From contig NZ_CAKMMG010000006.1 in assembly GCF_927798115.1 (NCBI RefSeq), forward strand, positions 243,566-307,565: DNA of 64,000 bases. The letters are read 5' to 3'. Both the position numbers and the translations under genes were made by a program. The stretch comes from Paenibacillus auburnensis (GTDB taxonomy: Bacteria; Bacillota; Bacilli; Paenibacillales; Paenibacillaceae). Under the pieces are notes generated by a model. The model was not told the origin of the DNA and made no database searches. It saw only the letters and a list, made by a program, of their open reading frames with translations. Shown piece by piece: positions 52,334 through 61,451 of this stretch; positions within the stretch are counted from its first letter, which is position 1, and every line of letters begins with the position of its first letter.

Positions 52334-52363
52334 TTGACAAGTCATGTCATGTACACCTAAAAT
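52334..52363 (+). promoter_or_regulatory. pbuG promoter
   Basis: Perfect TTGACA (52334-52339) and TAAAAT (52358-52363), 18 bases apart, lie between the PurR boxes and the riboswitch. Confidence 0.75.
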
Positions 52364-52385
52364 AAAAAAGCGTTGAGCAACATAC

Positions 52386-52553
52386 TATTCGTATAATTCT
52401 GGGGATCGGCCCGGAAGTTTCTACGAGGTCACCGTAATGACCTGGCTACGATTAAGAAGAGCGATTCCATTAGGACCTTTGGCCTTTCCGGCTGTGGGGA
52501 GATAAGGGACCTTCTCTTTTTTCGGGCCGGTGTCTAATCAGATACCGGCTTTT
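52386..52553 (+). ncRNA. Guanine-type purine riboswitch with terminator
   Basis: The aptamer (52386-52454) has the conserved TCGTATAATTCTGGGG start, GTTTCTAC junction (52417-52424), an AGGTCA/TGACCT stem with CCGTAA loop, and GGCTACGA closing strand. The base before TACGA is C, which marks guanine or hypoxanthine binding, not adenine. Both loops (GATCGG and CCGTAA) are one base shorter than the textbook xpt form, but keep the G and CC bases for loop pairing. The platform ends in GCCGGTGTC/GATACCGGC then TTTT (52526-52553), a terminator. Ligand would switch pbuG off. Confidence 0.93.
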
Positions 52554-52595
52554 CTATGGGCTCAGAAACAACATATACCTTAGGGGGAGAACCAT

Positions 52596-53996
52596 TTGAA
52601 CCGCTTTTTCAAACTGAAAGAAAACGGCACTACAGTACGCACAGAGATTATGGCCGGATTGACTACGTTTATGGCTATGGCTTATATCCTGTCGGTTAAC
52701 CCTGGCACGCTTACCGCCTTCGGCCGCATTGATATGGGCTGGTATTCTGTATTTCTGGCTACAGCACTTGCAGCAGGTATTTTTACAATTGCCATGGGAC
52801 TGTTCATTAATTTCCCGGTAGCTCTGGCACCTGGTATGGGCCTTAATGCATATTTTGCTTCCGTAGTTTTAGCTTCGCAAACGACTGATCATCCTTTCAG
52901 CTGGCAGATGGGTCTGACTGCAGTATTTATTTCCGGTTTGATCTTTATCCTGCTGACCGTCACCAGGGTACGGCAAATATTGCTCACCGCTATTCCAGAC
53001 AGTTTGAAACATGCGATTACAGTCGGTATCGGCTTGTTCATTACGATTATCGGTCTTAAGAACAGCGGACTTATGACTGTCGGCGTTGAATCCGGCAGCG
53101 ACATTGCTGCCAACAAGTTTACAGATGTTCTTTCCTTCGAAACGGTTATTCATATGGGCAGCCTGGAAAACACGAACGTTCAGCTCGTAATTATCGGTCT
53201 GCTGCTGATTGCCGTCCTGATGGTGCTGCAGGTACGCGGTGCTATTCTGTTCGGTATTCTGGGTACTACTTTGGTCGCCATTCTTATGGGCGCAGTTGAT
53301 TTCGGCACACTTAACAGTCCGCAAACCCCTTGGGTTCCAGATTTCACACAGCTAAACTTCATGGAATTTGACTGGGACGGCATCATGCACACCGGTATTG
53401 TTTCGGCGATTGCCACGTTTACCTTTGTTGAACTGTTTGATACTTTTGGCACGCTGGTAGGTACTGCTGAACGTGCGGGAATTATGAAGGATAAAGAAGA
53501 AGGCAAGAGACGCGTCGGAAACGCGATGTTCGTAGACGCAATTGCTGTTACAGGCGGAGCTATGCTCGGTACTTCCACTACAACGGCTTATGTTGAAAGT
53601 GCTGCCGGTGTTGCCGAAGGCGGCCGTACAGGTTTGACTGCTGTAACGACCGGTGTCTGCTTCCTGCTTGCATTGTTCCTCGCTCCGGTAGTCGCGCTGA
53701 TTCCTGGTTCAGCTACTGCAGCGGCCCTGATTATTGTAGGTGTGCTTATGGCTCAATCGATCCGTGAAATTGACTTTCAGGATATGGTTTATGCAATTCC
53801 GGCTTTCCTGACCTTCGCGATTATGCCGTTTACTTACAACATTGCCAACGGGATCTCGTTCGGGATTGTTACTTATGTAATCCTTGCTGGTGTAGCCAAT
53901 CTGGCCGGCAAGAAAAAATATGATATCCACTGGATGATGTGGGTACTGGCAGTTCTGATTATTCTGCGTTATGTTCTGATCGGCAGCCAAGGCTAA
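52596..53996 (+). CDS. pbuG: NCS2-family guanine/hypoxanthine permease
   Basis: A 466-residue proton-coupled purine importer with about 13 spans. The NCS2 AzgA-type signatures are NRFFKLKENGTTVRTEIMAGLTTFMAMAYIL in parts at the N-terminus, FPVALAPGMGLNAYFA (about 70-85), ATFTFVELFDTFGTLVGTAERAG (about 269-291) and GTSTTTAYVESAAGVAEGGRTG (about 324-345). Translation starts at TTG 52596 behind TAGGGGGAG. The guanine riboswitch and PurR boxes upstream and guaA next door support the purine substrate. A terminator follows. Confidence 0.95.
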   Translation: MNRFFKLKENGTTVRTEIMAGLTTFMAMAYILSVNPGTLTAFGRIDMGWYSVFLATALAAGIFTIAMGLFINFPVALAPGMGLNAYFASVVLASQTTDHPFSWQMGLTAVFISGLIFILLTVTRVRQILLTAIPDSLKHAITVGIGLFITIIGLKNSGLMTVGVESGSDIAANKFTDVLSFETVIHMGSLENTNVQLVIIGLLLIAVLMVLQVRGAILFGILGTTLVAILMGAVDFGTLNSPQTPWVPDFTQLNFMEFDWDGIMHTGIVSAIATFTFVELFDTFGTLVGTAERAGIMKDKEEGKRRVGNAMFVDAIAVTGGAMLGTSTTTAYVESAAGVAEGGRTGLTAVTTGVCFLLALFLAPVVALIPGSATAAALIIVGVLMAQSIREIDFQDMVYAIPAFLTFAIMPFTYNIANGISFGIVTYVILAGVANLAGKKKYDIHWMMWVLAVLIILRYVLIGSQG

Positions 53997-54023
53997 GCCT
54001 CACAACTTATTGATTCAGATTGT

Positions 54024-54060
54024 TAACGGCTCCTTCAGAGATGAAGGGGCTGTTTTTTTT
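54024..54060 (+). terminator. pbuG terminator
   Basis: AACGGCTCCTTC pairs with GAAGGGGCTGTT, then TTTTTTT. Confidence 0.9.
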
Positions 54061-54166
54061 GTATCCCTATCTTTCCCTTGCTTACTGCTTCAGGAAAAGA
54101 CGAAGAGCTGTTCCGGACTTTTCATCATCCGGTATTTAGATTATATTGTTGAAGAGGTGATGAAAG

Positions 54167-56167
54167 TTGTCCGGCTTCCTTAATAGGACATATAACTCCT
54201 GCAAGAGAAACCCATGGCCGATGCTGCTTTTTGTGCTGGGGGCGGTCATCCGGCTGGTTTACATTGGATCGGTTCCTCCGGGATTGAATCAGGATGAGGC
54301 GTCTATCGGCTATGACGCGTACGCTATCCTCCATTACGGGATAGACCGCAGCGGTGTTCATTTGCCAATTCACCTAACAGCCTGGGGCAGTGGACAAAAT
54401 GCCCTGTATGCGTACTTGTCGATGCCGTTCCTGCTGCTGTTCGGACTGACCCCGCTGTCGGTGCGGGCTCTGAGTGCTGTGATGGGACTTATCGGAATGC
54501 TCTTCTTCTATTTAATTATGAAGCAGCTGTTTACTACAAGAACGGCCGGCATAGCCGCCATGTTTTTTATTGTCATCAATCCGTGGCATATCATGATGTC
54601 GAGATGGGCGCTGGAATCCAATTTGTTTCCAACCCTGATTTTGATAGCTGTATATTGTATTCTGAAATCCTTTCATTCCCCAAAATGGATATATGCTTTT
54701 ACAGCTGTACTGGCTTTATCGCTATATGCTTATGGTACAGCCTATTTTTTTGTTCCCGTGTTTGCCTTAGGGACTGCAATTCTTCTATTGTATAGTCAAG
54801 TTCTGAAAGTCCGTACGCTGCTGTGGAATGGGCTGCTGTTTGTATTGCTGGCCCTGCCCATATTATTATTTATAGTAATTAATCATTATGACCTGCATGC
54901 AATAATAACTCCGCTGCTGTCTGTTCCGAAGCTGACGATGCCGCGGGTGGAGCAGATCTCTTCTGTATTCAGCGGGCAGCTGCTGCAGACAGCCTCGGAT
55001 AATTTCCGGGAATTTATTAAAATCATGCTGAGCGGAAGCGACGGATTGCCCTGGAACTCTATATCCTGGTATGGCTATGCCTATCCGGTTGCATTGCCCT
55101 TTGCACTCATTGGACTTATTGTAATGATACGGGCGCTGAGGCAGCGGGGACGGAATGAAGCGGGGATGGCGGTAATTCTGCTCTGGCTTCTGACCGCTGT
55201 GCTGATGGCTTTTATCACCACTGTGAACATTAACCGGATTAACGTTGTTTTTTATCCGCTAATTATGCTGGTTGCGGCGGGATTCAACTGGCTATACCAA
55301 AAGTTAAAAATCGCCGGCATTTTATCAGCTGCTGCTTTTACAGTGATGTTCGCTTCGTTTGCAGTAGTATATTTCCGTGAATTTCCCGATAGGATCGGCC
55401 CGGCGTTTTTTGATTCCCTTGGTGAGGCAATACATTATGCCTCTGAGCACAGTACCGGAGAAGTCTACGTTACAGATGAAGTCAATATGCCCTACATTTA
55501 TGTGTTGTTCTATGAGCAAATCAATCCACATGTTTTTGGTGAATCCGTCGTTTACTCCAATCCTGGGGATGCCTTTCAGCAGGTCTCTGCGTTTGGCAGA
55601 TACAGGTTTGGTAAGCCGGAGGTGTTAACCGGGAACTCAGCCTATGTCTTCAGCAATAATTCTACTTTGCCTGCAACTGTGGAGGGAGTGTATACGGTAA
55701 AACAATTTGCCAATTACAGTGTAATGCTCACCACAGAGGATGAAGACGGGGGCACCCCGCTCGATACTTCAGCGTATCAAGGTTTTCTTAACGGAGGATT
55801 TGAAGAGGGTGCCGCCGGCTGGAGCTTTTCGGAGGGGACAGGGGTGGCAAGTAACAATCCCGGATCCGGTACATATCTGGCTTACCTTGATGCGGGCGTG
55901 GACAAAACAATTACGCAGGCCTTCACAGCACAAGCACCGCCGGGAGAATACAAGCTGTCTGCCCTGGTGAGCGCCGGCGGCGGAGGCGGAAAGATCGGGC
56001 TGCGCGTGAATGGTATCTTGCAGGCTGAAGCGGATCTGACAGCAGGAGAAGATTATCATCAGATTACACTGCCGGCGGTTGCCCTTCATCAGGGCGATCA
56101 GGCGAAGGTTTTTATAACCGGCGGAAACGGCTGGATTAACATTGATGAGGTGAGGTTGGAACGATGA
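54167..56167 (+). CDS. GT-C glycosyltransferase (ArnT/PMT-like) with C-terminal carbohydrate-binding-like domain
   Basis: A 666-residue membrane protein. Residues about 15-405 hold 10-12 spans. The first outer loop has the GT-C acidic pair in PPGLNQDEASIGYDAYAI (about 38-55), as in ArnT and PMT enzymes that use polyprenyl-phosphate sugars. A soluble outer region follows; residues about 525-666 form a beta-sandwich, carbohydrate-binding-like domain (FLNGGFEEGAAGWSF ... NGWINIDEVRLER). Start is TTG 54167 with AGAGGTGAT upstream. The stop overlaps the next gene by four bases. It opens the surface glycosylation operon; acceptor and sugar are unknown. Confidence 0.87.
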   Translation: MSGFLNRTYNSCKRNPWPMLLFVLGAVIRLVYIGSVPPGLNQDEASIGYDAYAILHYGIDRSGVHLPIHLTAWGSGQNALYAYLSMPFLLLFGLTPLSVRALSAVMGLIGMLFFYLIMKQLFTTRTAGIAAMFFIVINPWHIMMSRWALESNLFPTLILIAVYCILKSFHSPKWIYAFTAVLALSLYAYGTAYFFVPVFALGTAILLLYSQVLKVRTLLWNGLLFVLLALPILLFIVINHYDLHAIITPLLSVPKLTMPRVEQISSVFSGQLLQTASDNFREFIKIMLSGSDGLPWNSISWYGYAYPVALPFALIGLIVMIRALRQRGRNEAGMAVILLWLLTAVLMAFITTVNINRINVVFYPLIMLVAAGFNWLYQKLKIAGILSAAAFTVMFASFAVVYFREFPDRIGPAFFDSLGEAIHYASEHSTGEVYVTDEVNMPYIYVLFYEQINPHVFGESVVYSNPGDAFQQVSAFGRYRFGKPEVLTGNSAYVFSNNSTLPATVEGVYTVKQFANYSVMLTTEDEDGGTPLDTSAYQGFLNGGFEEGAAGWSFSEGTGVASNNPGSGTYLAYLDAGVDKTITQAFTAQAPPGEYKLSALVSAGGGGGKIGLRVNGILQAEADLTAGEDYHQITLPAVALHQGDQAKVFITGGNGWINIDEVRLER

Positions 56168-59100
56168 TCAAGAATACACGCGCGGCTGCAATCCTTGTAT
56201 TAATGCTGCTGATGTTCGTACTTCCTGTAACAAGTATTTATGCGGAAGGCAATCTGCTGCAGAATCCGGGTTTTGAAGAAGGGGAAGAAGGAGTGCCAGC
56301 CGGCTGGACGAAGGATGCCTGGATTGCCGGAGACAGCTCTGGTCTCCTGTCGGTTCAATCTGAGGAAGTTCATTCCGGCAGTAAAGCGGCAGTCATTGAG
56401 AATCTTGAACCGAATCATCTGAAATGGGTCCAGAATATTACGGTCACGCCGGACAGCTATTACAAGATTTCCGGTTATATCAAAATTGCCAGCACTGCCG
56501 GCCAAGGCTTAGGCGCGAATATTTTCCCGGTTGGTATTGGCGGCGGGTACCCGGCTACAACGGATACCGGCGGGGACTGGCAGTATCTGGAGTTTATCGG
56601 CCAGACCGGGAAAGAGCAGACTGAGCTCGGCATAGGTGCGGCTCTGGGCGGGTACTCCAGTCTGATTCAGGGCAAAGCCTATTTTGATGACTTGTCTGTG
56701 GAACAATTGGATGCTGCTCCTGAAGGAGCAAGTGTTATTTCGCTGGATAGCGGGGCGGCGGCCCAGGCGGGAGGCAGCGAGGCTGAAGCGCCTCCGCACA
56801 AAGTATCACCTGCTAAGCTTTTGCTGATCTCGGCAGTATTCAGCGTATTTTTTGCTCTTCTATATAATAGGGCTTTGCGCAGCAACAAGCTGCTTCAGCA
56901 GCAGGATATCGTCTATACGAGATGGCTGTATGTTGTGTTCGCTGCTGCTTTTATTTTACGTGTTTGGATTGGCCTAACTGCTAAGGGTTATCAGAATGAT
57001 ATGAATACCTTTATTGCCTGGGGCCAGCGCCTAGTCGACAGAGGTCCGGGCGGATTCTATGAGGAGGGCTACTTCGCAGATTACCCGCCGGGTTATTTGT
57101 ACATATTGTATCTGCTGAGTGCAATCCGCAGCCTGTTCGGCTTCACGCATGGCTCGGGCGGGGAGACGCTGCTCTTTAAGCTGCCGGCCATTGTGTCGGA
57201 TCTGGTACTGGGCGGTCTCATTTACCGTATTGGACGTAAGAAGCTCGGGTCTGGTGTGGCTCTGGGTTTAATGCTGCTGTTCCTGTTCAATCCGGCGGTA
57301 TTGATGGACTCTGCAGCCTGGGGCCAGGCGGATTCCTTCTTTATGGTGTTTCTGCTGCTTAGTATTATGGGCGCTGCGGATAAAGCCTTTGTCCGCTCTG
57401 CCATCTGGTTTGCGATCGCTGTGCTTGTTAAGCCGCAGGCACTGATTTTTACGCCTGTGCTGCTGCTTGCGTTCTATCATCACCGGGCCTGGAAACAGTT
57501 GGCAGTGGGTGCCCTTTACGGGCTGGGAATATTCGTCCTGCTGGCAGCCCCGTTCTTCTGGAATAACGGCGGGTTAGTCGGGCTGATTGATTTATACAAG
57601 AGCACTTTATCTTCCTATCCTTATTCTACAGTGAATGCCTTTAATCTTTATGCGCTGACCGATCCCATGTGGTCGTCCATGGATCTGATCTGGCTTGGAA
57701 TTACTTATCGCGTGTGGGGCTTTATTTTCATTCTTGCAGCAGTAGCTGCGGCGGTTTATTTTTCCTTCAAAAAAGACCGCAAAGAGCTGTCCAAATCCTA
57801 CTTTATCGGTATGGTGCTGATCGTCATTATGTTCGTGCTGGGCACCAAAATGCATGAGCGTTATATCTATCCGGCCCTGATTCTCTGTTTGTTCAGCTAT
57901 ATAGAGAGCCGGGATCGGCGGTTCCTGACCTTGTTTCTGGGTTTCACCTTAACGCAGTACATCAATGTTGGTTATACACTGGCCCATCTCAATGCCGGGA
58001 ATAATCCCCCGTCGGACGGAATCGTGCTGGTTACTGCGATTGCCAATCTTGCTTTGCTGGTATATACGCTGTACACGGGGTATATGGTTTATGTCCGCAA
58101 ACAGACGAAGCTTCTCGCGCCTCCGGCTACGGACGCAGAGAAGCATGCTGCTGATTTAGCACTTGCCGAAGGCATCCGTCCGCTGGAGCAGAAGAGCAAA
58201 GCTAAGTTCAAGCTGCTGCGTAAAGACTGGGTGTGGATGCTTTCCATTACTGCCGTCTATGCAGTGCTTGCGCTAATTAATCTGGGGTCAACCAAAGCGC
58301 CGGAAACCTTATGGGAGCCTGCGGCCAGCGGCGAGAGCTTCTATGTTGATCTGGGCCAGAGCAGACAGCTGGAACGCGTAAATGTATTCGGCGGTGTAGG
58401 CACCGGCAAATTCAAGCTGGAATTCAGCGAGACTCCGGATGCCTGGAGCAGTCCGCTGGATGTGAATGAGGAAGTGGGGAACGTCTTTATCTGGAAAAGC
58501 CAGCCTTTGAACGTAGCGGCAAGGTATGTGAAGCTGACCGTTACTTCGCCTGGCTTTACCCTGAATGAAATGGCTTTCTATGAACAAGGCGGAGGCAAAA
58601 CTCCGCTTCCTGTAACCAGTGTCACTCCGGATGCCGCAGCAGCTGCCAAAAGAGGTGAGCCTGCCAATCTGTTCGACGAACAGTCCATCATCCCGGTTAA
58701 CTCCAATTTTATGAACAGTACGTATTTTGATGAAATTTATCATGCGCGCACAGCATACGAATACTTCCACGGTATTGTGGCCTATGAGAATACCCATCCG
58801 CCGCTTGGCAAAATTCTGATCGGAGTCGGGATGGAGCTGTTTGGTGTGAATCCGTTTGGCTGGCGGATTGTCGGCACCCTGTTTGGGGTTGCCATGCTGC
58901 CGCTTATCTATATTATGGCTCTACGTTTGTTCCGGAAAAGCCGTTACGCCGCGCTTGCCGCCGGACTGTTCGCACTTGATTTCATGCACTTTACACAGAC
59001 ACGCATCTCCACAATAGATGTGTACGGCGTATTCTTCATTATGTTAATGTTCTATTTCATGCAGCGCTATTTCACAATGAACTTTTACCGCGAACCGTTG

Positions 59101-59985
59101 CGCCGGACACTGGTCCCGCTGTTCTGGTCCGGTCTTTTCTTCGGCATCGGCGTCGCCTCTAAATGGATTGTGCTGTACGGCGGTGCCGGACTGGCGGTTA
59201 TGCTGGCTCTCTCGCTGTTCGAACGTTATAAGGAACATACAGCGGCAGGGCGTGTGCTCGCGGAAGGCAAACTGGGTGATCAGGAGCTCAAGACCGCCTG
59301 TCTTACAGCAGACAGATCCTTCTGGAAAAATACCATCATTACACTGGCCAGCTGCATTGTGTTCTTTGTTGTCATTCCTGCGGTTATCTACGGGCTGTCC
59401 TTTATCCCGGTACTGTCGGTTACGGCGGAGGGTTACACGATTAAAGGGCTGATCGAGGCCCAGAAAAACATGTATGACTACCACAGCCAGCTGGTAGCTA
59501 CCCATCCGTTTGCCTCCTCCTGGTGGGAATGGCCGTTTATGAAGCGTCCGGTATGGTTCTTTAGCGGCGGCGAAGGCTTGCCTGAAGGTCAAGTAAGCAG
59601 TATTGTCACTATAGGCAATCCGCTGATCTGGTGGTCCGGAATTTTCGCGATGCTTGGTACGGTTTATCTTACTGTGAAGCGTAAAGACAAGAGCCTGTAC
59701 ATGCTCTGGATCGCCTTTTTCTCGCAATACGTGCCTTGGATGCTCGTTCCGCGTGAGACGTTCCTGTACCATTATTTCGCAATGGTGCCGTTTATGATTC
59801 TTGCCATTGTATATGTAATGAAGCTCCTGGACAGCAAATATCCCGAAGCCAAGTATATCCGTTATGCTTATGTTGCTCTTGCAGGACTGCTCTTTATCCT
59901 GTTCTATCCGGTGCTGTCGGGTATGCAGGTGAGCGGCGATTATGTCAACACTGTGCTGCGCTGGTTCCCTTCCTGGGTATTCTAG
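56164..59985 (+). CDS. Double glycosyltransferase: CBM-like domain, GT-C module, discoidin-like domain and PMT (GT39) module
   Basis: A 1273-residue membrane protein with parts in order: signal peptide (1-28), carbohydrate-binding-like domain (about 30-180, NLLQNPGFEEGEEG), a first GT-C module (about 215-640) with NDMNTFIAWGQRLVDRG and YPPGYLYILYLL, an F5/8-type discoidin-like domain (about 720-820, SFYVDLGQSRQLERVNVFGG), and a PMT module (about 850-1273) with STYFDEIYHARTAYEYFHG, NTHPPLGKILIG and RISTIDVYGVFF, matching protein O-mannosyltransferases. The two modules can act in sequence or on different substrates. Its start overlaps the previous stop (ATGA). Paenibacillus relatives exist to my memory, but the combination is rarely described. 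The fusion is in one frame without breaks. Confidence 0.88.
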   Translation: MIKNTRAAAILVLMLLMFVLPVTSIYAEGNLLQNPGFEEGEEGVPAGWTKDAWIAGDSSGLLSVQSEEVHSGSKAAVIENLEPNHLKWVQNITVTPDSYYKISGYIKIASTAGQGLGANIFPVGIGGGYPATTDTGGDWQYLEFIGQTGKEQTELGIGAALGGYSSLIQGKAYFDDLSVEQLDAAPEGASVISLDSGAAAQAGGSEAEAPPHKVSPAKLLLISAVFSVFFALLYNRALRSNKLLQQQDIVYTRWLYVVFAAAFILRVWIGLTAKGYQNDMNTFIAWGQRLVDRGPGGFYEEGYFADYPPGYLYILYLLSAIRSLFGFTHGSGGETLLFKLPAIVSDLVLGGLIYRIGRKKLGSGVALGLMLLFLFNPAVLMDSAAWGQADSFFMVFLLLSIMGAADKAFVRSAIWFAIAVLVKPQALIFTPVLLLAFYHHRAWKQLAVGALYGLGIFVLLAAPFFWNNGGLVGLIDLYKSTLSSYPYSTVNAFNLYALTDPMWSSMDLIWLGITYRVWGFIFILAAVAAAVYFSFKKDRKELSKSYFIGMVLIVIMFVLGTKMHERYIYPALILCLFSYIESRDRRFLTLFLGFTLTQYINVGYTLAHLNAGNNPPSDGIVLVTAIANLALLVYTLYTGYMVYVRKQTKLLAPPATDAEKHAADLALAEGIRPLEQKSKAKFKLLRKDWVWMLSITAVYAVLALINLGSTKAPETLWEPAASGESFYVDLGQSRQLERVNVFGGVGTGKFKLEFSETPDAWSSPLDVNEEVGNVFIWKSQPLNVAARYVKLTVTSPGFTLNEMAFYEQGGGKTPLPVTSVTPDAAAAAKRGEPANLFDEQSIIPVNSNFMNSTYFDEIYHARTAYEYFHGIVAYENTHPPLGKILIGVGMELFGVNPFGWRIVGTLFGVAMLPLIYIMALRLFRKSRYAALAAGLFALDFMHFTQTRISTIDVYGVFFIMLMFYFMQRYFTMNFYREPLRRTLVPLFWSGLFFGIGVASKWIVLYGGAGLAVMLALSLFERYKEHTAAGRVLAEGKLGDQELKTACLTADRSFWKNTIITLASCIVFFVVIPAVIYGLSFIPVLSVTAEGYTIKGLIEAQKNMYDYHSQLVATHPFASSWWEWPFMKRPVWFFSGGEGLPEGQVSSIVTIGNPLIWWSGIFAMLGTVYLTVKRKDKSLYMLWIAFFSQYVPWMLVPRETFLYHYFAMVPFMILAIVYVMKLLDSKYPEAKYIRYAYVALAGLLFILFYPVLSGMQVSGDYVNTVLRWFPSWVF

Positions 59986-60030
59986 GAGCCAGCCGGTTTT
60001 ATAATTACCAAACTTTTAGGAGGAACAAGG

Positions 60031-61008
60031 GTGAAAGCCAGATACAGTGTAATTGTCCCGATGTACAATGAGGAGGAGGTCATTCAGCATACGTATGAAC
60101 GTCTCCGAAAAGTAATGGACGAATGCGGCGATTCCTATGAACTGGTCTTCGTCAATGACGGCAGCCGGGACCGTACAGCTGAAATAATGCGCGGAATCAG
60201 CAGCCGGGACGAACATGTCAAACTGATTGACTTCTCGCGTAATTTCGGCCATCAGGTCGCGATTACGGCCGGGATGGATTATGCCGAGGGGCAGGCGGTG
60301 GTTGTAATCGATGCGGATCTTCAGGACCCGCCTGAGGTCATTTTGCAGATGATCGCCAAGTGGAAAGAGGGCTATGAGGTAGTTTACGCCAAGCGGCTTA
60401 AACGCCATGGGGAGACGCTGTTCAAAAAAGTGACCGCCAAGCTCTTCTACCGTTTGCTCAGCAGCATGACGAGTGTGGAGATTCCTACGGACACCGGCGA
60501 CTTCCGGCTGATTGACCGCAAAGTATGCGATGTGCTGCGGGGGCTGAAGGAGAAAAACCGTTATGTCAGAGGTCTGGTGAGCTGGGTGGGCTTCCGGCAG
60601 ACGATGGTTGAATATGTACGGGAGGAGCGGTTTGCCGGAGAGACTAAGTACCCGCTTAAGAAAATGATCCGGTTTGCGCTCGACGGCATCACATCCTTTT
60701 CACATAAGCCGCTTAAAATAGCTTCATATGTTGGATTTTTCCTGTCCTTTACCAGCTTTCTATATCTGTTTTTTGTATTGTTCCAGAAGTTATTTACTTC
60801 CTGGACGGTTCCCGGCTGGGCTTCTATAGTAGGTGTCAATTTACTATTTAACGGTATTGTGCTGATGCTTCTTGGGGTAATCGGAGAATATATCGGACGT
60901 ATTTATGATGAATCCAAGAATAGACCGCTCTATATCGTGCGCGAAACCAAAGGCTACCGTGACGGAGAGCATGATGAATTGCGAGAGGACAATGACGATG
61001 GCAGATAA
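60031..61008 (+). CDS. Polyprenyl-phosphate glycosyltransferase (GtrB/DPM1-like, GT2)
   Basis: A 325-residue enzyme that makes a polyprenyl-phosphate sugar on the inner membrane face, the donor for the PMT-like enzymes. GT2 fold signatures: SVIVPMYNEEEVI (about 5-17), LVFVNDGSRDRTAEI (about 38-52), VVVIDADLQDPPEVI (about 89-103) with the metal DXD-like Asp, and TGDFRLIDRKV (about 154-164). Two C-terminal membrane spans (about 230-255 and 268-295) are GtrB-like. Start GTG 60031 follows TAGGAGGAA. It sits 45 bases after the big glycosyltransferase and overlaps gtrA-like by 11 bases. Confidence 0.94.
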   Translation: MKARYSVIVPMYNEEEVIQHTYERLRKVMDECGDSYELVFVNDGSRDRTAEIMRGISSRDEHVKLIDFSRNFGHQVAITAGMDYAEGQAVVVIDADLQDPPEVILQMIAKWKEGYEVVYAKRLKRHGETLFKKVTAKLFYRLLSSMTSVEIPTDTGDFRLIDRKVCDVLRGLKEKNRYVRGLVSWVGFRQTMVEYVREERFAGETKYPLKKMIRFALDGITSFSHKPLKIASYVGFFLSFTSFLYLFFVLFQKLFTSWTVPGWASIVGVNLLFNGIVLMLLGVIGEYIGRIYDESKNRPLYIVRETKGYRDGEHDELREDNDDGR

Positions 61009-61399
61009 GAAGCTGAACGCGGGGGTTATCCAGTTTTTAAAATTCAATGCCGTAGGGCTGCTGAATACGCTGATTGATTTTGCAGTATTCACCCTGCTGC
61101 ATTCCCTGGGCATGATCAATACCCCGGCGCAGATCATTTCTTATAGTGCAGGTACAGCAAACAGCTTCGTTTGGAATAAAAAAGTGACTTTTCGTGACCG
61201 CAACGTCGGCAAGAATGGGTCTGACCGGCTGCAGCTGGTGAAGTTTATCGTACTCAATCTGGTGGTGCTTGGGATTTCAGTGCTGCTGATGCATCTTCTG
61301 ACTGACAGCTTCGGGCTTCAGGTATTGAATGCAAAGGTGCTCGTTACGTTCGTCACTGTGATTATCAATTTCTTCGGAAGCCGCATGTGGGTATTTTAA
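60998..61399 (+). CDS. GtrA-family membrane protein
   Basis: A 133-residue protein with four spans (FLKFNAVGLLNTLIDFAVFTLLHSL, PAQIISYSAGTANSFVWNKKVTF, LVKFIVLNLVVLGISVLLMHLL, VLVTFVTVIINFFGSRMWVF, in parts). The NSFVWNKKVTFRD and NFFGSRMWVF signatures are typical of GtrA, thought to help flip polyprenyl-phosphate sugars across the membrane. ATG 60998 is chosen because AGAGG lies nine bases before it; other in-frame ATGs upstream lie inside the GtrB-like gene. It overlaps that gene by 11 bases, so the two are coupled. It supports export of the lipid-linked sugar for the GT-C enzymes. Confidence 0.92.
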   Translation: MADKKLNAGVIQFLKFNAVGLLNTLIDFAVFTLLHSLGMINTPAQIISYSAGTANSFVWNKKVTFRDRNVGKNGSDRLQLVKFIVLNLVVLGISVLLMHLLTDSFGLQVLNAKVLVTFVTVIINFFGSRMWVF

Positions 61400-61451
61400 A
61401 ACAAATATTAGAACAGGGCTTGCCCGGTTCCAGACTAACGGGGTGATGTAT

